A stretch of DNA of 11,581 nt from JAFDVL01 sp043719385 (GTDB taxonomy: Bacteria > Acidobacteriota > Blastocatellia > RBC074), in contig JAYSTY010000531.1 of NCBI GenBank assembly GCA_043719385.1, positions 1 to 11,581 of the forward strand. Reading direction: 5' to 3'. Below the pieces are notes generated by a model. The model saw only the letters and a program-made list of their open reading frames with translations, made no database searches and was not told the DNA's origin. Made by a program: the position numbers and the translations under genes. Of this stretch, positions 6,528 through 11,581 are shown piece by piece. Each line of letters starts with the position of its first letter. Position 1 is the stretch's first letter.

Positions 6528-8942
6528 ATGAAGTCCATGAAATTCTTATTCACACAACGATCAATTGTGCTTATTACGCTGGCGGGCTTGCTCGCCATCT
6601 CCGGTCTTGGTTTGTGGCTGAAAGCACATCCCACCAATGTCGCCACGAAGCGTCCGCTCCCCAAACGATTTACGGCGCGGCTCGCTGAAAATGAAGAGCA
6701 GGAACACAAACGCAAAACCAGGGAAGACCCCAAAGCGCGGCAGGACTGGTTCAGCTTCCAACGCAGCTATCCGTTTGATGCACCACCAGCCGAAGGTCGC
6801 CGCCGTGCGTTTGAATCATTAAAGCTCAGGCAGCCGTCGGATAACTCGGCAAACTCTTTGGAGCAACAAGCTGTCGAATCAGCGGCGCAATGGGTTTCGA
6901 TTGGCCCGAAACCATCGCGCTCGCTTTATTTTGATGAGAATTGGGGAGCGCTGAGCGGTCGCATCAATGCGATTGCGGTTTCCCCCACGAACGCAAATCT
7001 TGTCCTGATTGGCGCTTCCACCGGAGGAATCTGGCGCTCCACGGATGCGGGAAAAAATTTCGCGCCGGTCTCCGACAGTCAAGTTGATCTCGCGGTCGGC
7101 TCCATCGCTTTTGCCCGGAGCAATCCCAATATTGTTTATGCGGCAATGGGTGACGGGCAGGGGTTTTATTTAGGCAGCGGCGTGCTGAAATCAACCGACG
7201 CCGGACAAAGCTGGACACGCGTCAGCAATGATTCGTTGCCCACACCCGGCATCACGCTGAAAATTGAAGTTGACCCAACAAATCCCAACCGTCTGTACCT
7301 CGCGCAAAATCTAGCCTTTAGTGATGTGGGCGGTTTGTATCTTTCGACCGACGGCGGCGTCAACTGGAAGCGGACGCTGGTTGACTGGATCAGTGATGTC
7401 GCGATCAGTCCGGTAAATTCCCAAATCGTATATGCAGGCGCTGGTACTCCGATCCAGGACGGCAACGCTGCCGCCGGGTTGTACAGGTCAATGGATGGGG
7501 GCGAGACATGGAAAATTATTTATGCGCCATCTTACGGCTATGTCTACGATTTAAGGGTTGCCGTTACGCCCGCCGATCCACAAAAAATTTATGCTTACCT
7601 CGGAGGAGTTAACGCTAATGGCGATTTTGAGGTCAGTTTCGTCACCAGTAAAGATGGCGGTGCAACCTGGGTGGCCAGCGGCCAGGATGTGATTGATTCC
7701 GGGCAATATGGTTATAACACTTATCTGGTAGCCGATCCGACCAATGCGAATACCGTTTACATCGGCACGCGTGATATCTTTCGGACAGATAATGCCGGCG
7801 CCAGTTTTACTAATTTAACGCTGGCGTATCTGAATGGTGATTTTAATTATGACAATTCGTTTTCCCATCCCGACCAGCATGCACTGGCACTTTCGCCAGC
7901 AACCTCAAATACGATTTACATCGGCAACGATGGCGGATTATTCAAATCGGAAAATCGTGGCAAGACCTTAACCTCGCTCAACAATTCTTTATCGCTCACT
8001 CAATTTGTCAGCCTCGCCACCCATCCGACCAATCCGGCGATCACCTATGGCGGAACCCAGGACAACGGCACACAAAGGCGTTTGAATAACAGCAATGAGT
8101 GGCAGGATTTTATCGGCGGCGACGGCGGTCAGGTCGTCATCAATCCAGCTAATCCGAGCACGGTGCTGACGACAATTTATTTCGGTCTCAGTGTCCGCGC
8201 CGATGCGAATGGCGATCAGCTTCCCGATCTTGAGACAACAAGTCCAGAAACTTTTGGTGAAATCTTTGGTGGGCGCATCGGTTTTTATCCGCCCTTCGCC
8301 TCCAACGGAGTAGATAATCGTTTATATTTCGGCAGTTGGCGGCTGTTCATCAGCCGGAATTTTGGCGACATCTGGTTCACGCCCGGCTGGACAACCGATT
8401 TAACCAAAGGACGCGCCAGTGGGGATGTCCTCAATGCTATTGCCGTCAGCCGTTCCAATCCTGATGTCATCTATACCGGCTCGGCGCAAGGGCGAGCGAT
8501 GGTGTCAACCGATAGCGGAAGCACCTGGAACGACATCACACCCGGCTTGCCAAATCGCACGATTACCAGCCTCACGGTTGATCCCAATAATCCGGCTACT
8601 GCTTATCTGACGGTTTCCGGCTATTTTTCGCGCCACGTGTTCAGGACGGTAAATTACGGCGCGAACTGGGCCACCTTGTCCAATGGTTTGCCGGATATTC
8701 CGGTCAACGCATTTTTGTTTGATCCGAAAGTGGCGAACACATTTTATGTTGGCACAGACATCGGCGTGTTCCGTTCGACCAATGGCGGGGCGTCGTGGCA
8801 GGTCTTTAATCCAGGCCTGCCTCCGGTCGTGGTCACCGCGTTAACTTCGCAGGCCAGCGGTTTGATTCAGGCCGGAACCTATGGACGCGGAGCTTATCAA
8901 TTAAACGCTGCGGCAGAGGTGGCGGAGACGAATCAACCATAA
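6528..8942 (+). CDS. Membrane-anchored Asp-box (BNR/sortilin-type) beta-propeller protein (804 aa)
   Basis: An extracytoplasmic protein of unknown substrate, usually annotated as VPS10/sortilin-like or glycosyl-hydrolase-like in Acidobacteriota. Residues ~12-32 (SIVLITLAGLLAISGLGLWL) are a signal anchor, followed by a charged linker to ~115. The propeller begins with LSGRINAIAVSPTNANLVLIG. Asp-box motifs (S-x-D-x-G-x-x-W) start at about 171, 222, 273, 321, 374, 660 and 750, with degenerate copies near 419, 474, 609 and 707, eleven in all. That suits a ten-bladed or double propeller. The last blade ends in AGTYGRGAYQL, typical of the family. Residues 559-567 (DANGDQLPD) form a DxNxDxxxD calcium-loop-like insertion. 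I see no sorting domain at the C-terminus and no sialidase FRIP or catalytic arginine pattern, so binding rather than hydrolysis is my inference. A strong terminator follows, so it is probably monocistronic. Confidence 0.85.
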   Translation: MKSMKFLFTQRSIVLITLAGLLAISGLGLWLKAHPTNVATKRPLPKRFTARLAENEEQEHKRKTREDPKARQDWFSFQRSYPFDAPPAEGRRRAFESLKLRQPSDNSANSLEQQAVESAAQWVSIGPKPSRSLYFDENWGALSGRINAIAVSPTNANLVLIGASTGGIWRSTDAGKNFAPVSDSQVDLAVGSIAFARSNPNIVYAAMGDGQGFYLGSGVLKSTDAGQSWTRVSNDSLPTPGITLKIEVDPTNPNRLYLAQNLAFSDVGGLYLSTDGGVNWKRTLVDWISDVAISPVNSQIVYAGAGTPIQDGNAAAGLYRSMDGGETWKIIYAPSYGYVYDLRVAVTPADPQKIYAYLGGVNANGDFEVSFVTSKDGGATWVASGQDVIDSGQYGYNTYLVADPTNANTVYIGTRDIFRTDNAGASFTNLTLAYLNGDFNYDNSFSHPDQHALALSPATSNTIYIGNDGGLFKSENRGKTLTSLNNSLSLTQFVSLATHPTNPAITYGGTQDNGTQRRLNNSNEWQDFIGGDGGQVVINPANPSTVLTTIYFGLSVRADANGDQLPDLETTSPETFGEIFGGRIGFYPPFASNGVDNRLYFGSWRLFISRNFGDIWFTPGWTTDLTKGRASGDVLNAIAVSRSNPDVIYTGSAQGRAMVSTDSGSTWNDITPGLPNRTITSLTVDPNNPATAYLTVSGYFSRHVFRTVNYGANWATLSNGLPDIPVNAFLFDPKVANTFYVGTDIGVFRSTNGGASWQVFNPGLPPVVVTALTSQASGLIQAGTYGRGAYQLNAAAEVAETNQP

Positions 8943-8962
8943 TTGCTGTGCAAAAAACGTCC

Positions 8963-9057
8963 GACAAGGCTGCCAGCTTGTCGTGTACTTGGCGTAACAG
9001 CACGCTGCAATGAAAACTGTGGCATTGAAAATCCACCGACAAGCTGGCAGCCTTGTC
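8963..9057. repeat. MITE/REP-like element: perfect 21-bp inverted repeats enclosing 53 bp
   Basis: The arms at 8963-8983 and 9037-9057 are exact reverse complements. Each arm is itself nearly palindromic (GACAAG ... CTTGTC around an 8-nt centre), as in REP pairs. The spacer 8984-9036 has no open frame. It starts 20 nt after the Asp-box stop codon and ends 10 nt before the terminator hairpin. Because the arms are perfect while the spacer looks random, a non-autonomous mobile repeat is the best reading. Confidence 0.7.
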
Positions 9058-9067
9058 AGACATTTGA

Positions 9068-9121
9068 GACAGCCGCAAGGCAGAAATATTTTTTCTGCCT
9101 TGCGGCTGTCCCTTTTTCTTT
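9068..9121 (+). terminator. Strong intrinsic terminator, rightward
   Basis: A perfect 19-bp stem (9068-9086 with 9092-9110, core GCCGCAAGGCAG) has a 5-nt loop (TATTT) and is followed by CCTTTTTCTTT. It ends transcription of the Asp-box gene and insulates the sigma-factor gene beginning at 9185. The T-tract exists only on the plus-strand side. Confidence 0.9.
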
Positions 9122-9184
9122 CAGTAAAATTTAGGTAGTTTGAAGCTTGGACATAAAGCGCTGAGAGCGCAGACTTGAACCAGT

Positions 9185-9754
9185 ATGAATTCTTCTTCTT
9201 CAAACGACGTCACGCAATTGCTCCTGAAATGGAGCAGCGGCGAGCAATCGGCGGTCAACGAATTGTTGCCGCTGGTCTATGATGAATTGCGGCGGCTGGC
9301 AAAATCTTACCTGCGCCACGAACGCGCGAATCATTCCCTGCAACCAACCTCGTTAGTCCACGAAGCTTACCTGCGCATGATTAATCAGCCCAAAGTCAGT
9401 TGGGAAAATCGGGCGCAATTTTTTGGGCTGGCCTCAACTCTGATGCGCAATATTCTGGTAGATCATGCACGCCGTCGTCAGGCCGACAAACGCGGCGGCG
9501 ATGAAATCATGCTTTCACTCGGTCACGCTGATCGCCTCGGCAAACAATCTGATGTAAATTTGCTGGCGCTTGATGATGCGCTGCAAAGCCTGACGACCAA
9601 TTCCCCGGAACACGCCAGAGTGATCGAACTGCGCTATTTTGGCGGACTCACGATTGAAGAAACGGCGCTGGTCATGAACGTTTCCCATGCAACAGTTGAG
9701 CGGAACTGGGCGTTTGCCAGAGCCTGGCTGAAAAAGGAACTGACGAAGCAATGA
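9185..9754 (+). CDS. ECF-type RNA polymerase sigma factor, TIGR02999-like (189 aa)
   Basis: An alternative sigma factor directing RNA polymerase to a small regulon. Region sigma-2 is at ~8-100: DVTQLLLKWSSGEQSAVNELLPLVYDELRR in several blocks, the family marker LQPTSLVHEAYLRM, then NRAQFFGLASTLMRNILVDHARRR, which includes the -10-binding helix. Region sigma-4 is at ~128-185, with helix-turn-helix GLTIEETALVMNVSHATVERNW for the -35 element. Length and motifs match the Sigma70_ECF/TIGR02999 group common in Acidobacteriota and Planctomycetes. The ATG has no clear Shine-Dalgarno (AGACTTGAACCAGT precedes it), so initiation may be weak; a small GCGCT-GAG-AGCGC hairpin sits at 9158-9170. Its stop overlaps the kinase start (ATGA), implying coupled translation. 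No anti-sigma gene is visible, so control by the kinase is a natural inference. Confidence 0.95.
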   Translation: MNSSSSNDVTQLLLKWSSGEQSAVNELLPLVYDELRRLAKSYLRHERANHSLQPTSLVHEAYLRMINQPKVSWENRAQFFGLASTLMRNILVDHARRRQADKRGGDEIMLSLGHADRLGKQSDVNLLALDDALQSLTTNSPEHARVIELRYFGGLTIEETALVMNVSHATVERNWAFARAWLKKELTKQ

Positions 9755-11581
9755 GCAGCCCTGACCATTGGAAAAAGATTGAAGAAATTTTTCATGCGGC
9801 ACTTGCAGCCCCGGATCGCCCGTCATTTTTGACGGATGCCTGTCGCGGTGAGCCTGAATTGCGGGCTGAGATCGAGGCCCTGCTGGTCGCCCACGAAAAA
9901 AGCGAAAGCTTCCTTAAGTCTCCGGCATGGGAAGAGGCTACGGCCTTGCACGACGAACCAACCGTCGCCACACAAATCCAGCTCCCGACCAAATCATTCA
10001 GCCACTATCAGGTTATTTCGCTGCTGGGCAAAGGCGGAATGGGCGAAGTTTATCTGGCGTCGGACACCCGGCTGGGGCGCAAAGCGGCGATCAAAATATT
10101 GCCGACCAGATACACGTCTGAAGCTGATTTAGTGCATCGCTTTGAACGCGAAGCCAAAGCCGCGTCCGCCCTCAATCATCCCAATATTCTGACGGTTTAC
10201 GAAATCGGTGAAACAGATGATGCACATTTCATGGCGACTGAATTTATCGAAGGGCAAACTTTGCGCCAGCGCCTCAGGCAGGGAAATTTTTCGCTTCAGG
10301 AAGCACTGGAAATTTGCCTCCAGATTGCCGCCGCCTTAACTGCCGCGCACGAAGCCAGAATTATTCACCGTGATATTAAGCCTGAAAACATTATGCTGCG
10401 GCCTGATGGTTACGTGAAAGTTTTAGATTTCGGGTTGGCAAAATTAACGGAAGCAGCCTTCAACCCTGATGATTCGACAACACAAACCGGAGTCATCATG
10501 GGAACACCAAGTTATATGTCACCGGAACAGGCACGCGGGCAAAAAGTAGATCATCGCACGGACGTTTGGAGCCTTGGCATAATCCTGCACGAAATGGTTT
10601 CTGGCGCACGCCCTTTTGCCGGTAACACGCGCGCCGATTTGATGGTGGCAATTTTAGAGCGGGAACCCGCGCCACTGCCTGACAATCTGCCGTCTGAACT
10701 CAAACAGATTGTGACGAAATTATTGGCCAAAGACCCGGCGCAGCGTTACGCAACCATAAAAGAATTCGGGCAGGAGTTGAAAGAGTTACGGCACAAGCTG
10801 GAATTTGCTTCAGAGCTGAAACACATGGCGCGGAGGGAAGAGGAAACCACGCTCTATCAGGCGGCTGAAACTGACACTGCAAAAATTGTGCAGCTAACCC
10901 AGGCTGAGCCGATCAGCCTTGACACGCGCAAAGAAATTCTCAACCAGACTTTAGCATTGCCAGCCCCCATCGCGCCGCAGAGAAAACTTCCCGTGCGCGT
11001 CGTCATCGCCGGGCTGTTACTCGCCAGCGGTTTAGGAGTTGGAGCATGGTATTTGTTTGGCGTAAAACCTTTTGCAACGAATTCAGCCACGCCTGCTATC
11101 ACGACTCCAGGCAAATCAGGCCGCGAATTAACGTGGTGGCTGACCGTCCAACGGATGCAAGGCAAAGAATTAGAAGGCAAACCTTTTCAATCCACACGTA
11201 ATGACTGGTTTCCTAACGGATCGAAATTCAAATTTAATTTAAGCAGCCCACAACCTGGTTATCTCTACCTGCTCAACGAGGGCTTAACCAAAGGTGGCGA
11301 ACAGAGCCTCAACCTGCTTTACCCCACACCCAAAAATAATAATCTCAACGCCGAAGTTTTAGCCAACCTGCCGATTCAAACGGACAATTATGTTTTTGAC
11401 GAACACGAGGGCATAGAAAAATTCTGGATCGTTTGGGCGGCCAGGCCTGTAGCTGAAATCGAAGCCGCCAAAGCCAGCGCGAATCCTGGCATTAAAAACG
11501 TCACGCAAAGCGCCGCGATTCTGGCCTTGCTGAATCAGCACGCGTCCAAATCCACTGCCAAAACTGACGAAGCCAAAGAAC
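9751..11581 (+). CDS. Transmembrane Ser/Thr protein kinase with DUF4384-like C-terminal domain (partial, right end missing)
   Basis: A Hanks-type kinase; 610 codons are present and the frame is still open at the edge. The ATG overlaps the sigma-factor stop by 4 bp. Residues 1-60 (WKKIEEIFHAALAAP.., LRAEIEALLVAHEKSESFL) are the helical N-terminal module often seen in kinases paired with TIGR02999 sigma factors. The catalytic domain (~86-345) is intact: GKGGMGEV P-loop (93-100), lysine K115 in AAIKILP, HRDIKPEN (D208, N213), DFG (226-228), GTPSYMSPEQ (251-260) and DVWSLG. After a juxtamembrane stretch, one membrane helix spans ~415-437 (VRVVIAGLLLASGLGVGAWYLFG). The outer part (~458-565, ELTWWLTVQRMQGKE, NGSKFKFNLSSPQPGYLYLLNEG) looks like DUF4384. 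The likely role is envelope sensing coupled to phosphorylation inside, possibly of the neighbouring sigma factor. This is inferred from operon structure only. Confidence 0.94.
   Translation, partial: MSSPDHWKKIEEIFHAALAAPDRPSFLTDACRGEPELRAEIEALLVAHEKSESFLKSPAWEEATALHDEPTVATQIQLPTKSFSHYQVISLLGKGGMGEVYLASDTRLGRKAAIKILPTRYTSEADLVHRFEREAKAASALNHPNILTVYEIGETDDAHFMATEFIEGQTLRQRLRQGNFSLQEALEICLQIAAALTAAHEARIIHRDIKPENIMLRPDGYVKVLDFGLAKLTEAAFNPDDSTTQTGVIMGTPSYMSPEQARGQKVDHRTDVWSLGIILHEMVSGARPFAGNTRADLMVAILEREPAPLPDNLPSELKQIVTKLLAKDPAQRYATIKEFGQELKELRHKLEFASELKHMARREEETTLYQAAETDTAKIVQLTQAEPISLDTRKEILNQTLALPAPIAPQRKLPVRVVIAGLLLASGLGVGAWYLFGVKPFATNSATPAITTPGKSGRELTWWLTVQRMQGKELEGKPFQSTRNDWFPNGSKFKFNLSSPQPGYLYLLNEGLTKGGEQSLNLLYPTPKNNNLNAEVLANLPIQTDNYVFDEHEGIEKFWIVWAARPVAEIEAAKASANPGIKNVTQSAAILALLNQHASKSTAKTDEAKE

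Noticed and set aside
8943..9134. Short open frames across the region between the Asp-box and sigma-factor genes
   Set aside because: They are translations of the inverted-repeat element and terminator stem in both directions, with no ribosome binding sites.

Overview
The window looks like chromosomal DNA of an Acidobacteriota bacterium; the phylum call is fairly firm, but I cannot assign a class (Blastocatellia would fit). The gene families point there: an Oar-like TonB receptor with a carboxypeptidase-regulatory N-terminal domain, a very large secreted M14 peptidase, an Asp-box (sortilin-type) beta-propeller protein, and a TIGR02999-type ECF sigma factor overlapping a membrane Ser/Thr kinase. 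These assignments rest on motifs read from the translations, not on database searches.

Layout: 1-1649 (minus) is the N-terminal 549 residues of a TonB-dependent outer-membrane receptor that runs off the left edge. 1650-2958 is a gene-poor, visibly AT-richer stretch. It holds degenerate 25-bp direct repeats resembling the end of an IS21-type insertion sequence, a perfect 16-bp hairpin, one small orphan gene (2093-2452, minus) with a structured leader, and an intrinsic terminator facing leftward (2741-2782). 2959-5649 (minus) encodes an exported M14 zinc carboxypeptidase with a C-terminal GATase-like domain; its real start is a GTG well inside the longest open frame. A dispersed-type hairpin repeat separates it from an upstream small periplasmic c-type cytochrome (5783-6118, minus).

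A divergent intergenic region (6119-6527) leads to a membrane-anchored Asp-box propeller protein (6528-8942, plus). Behind it are a 95-bp MITE/REP-like element with perfect 21-bp inverted ends and a very strong intrinsic terminator. The right end is a translationally coupled signalling pair: an ECF sigma factor (9185-9754) and a transmembrane Ser/Thr kinase with a DUF4384-like extracytoplasmic domain (9751 to the right edge, incomplete).

Functionally, most genes are envelope or secretion related: polymer or peptide uptake, extracytoplasmic peptide hydrolysis, periplasmic electron transfer, a surface propeller, and transmembrane signalling to transcription. I see no CRISPR array, tRNA, rRNA, or defence or biosynthetic cluster. 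The least explained parts are the AT-rich island and the short inverted-repeat elements; no clearly new multi-gene system is visible.
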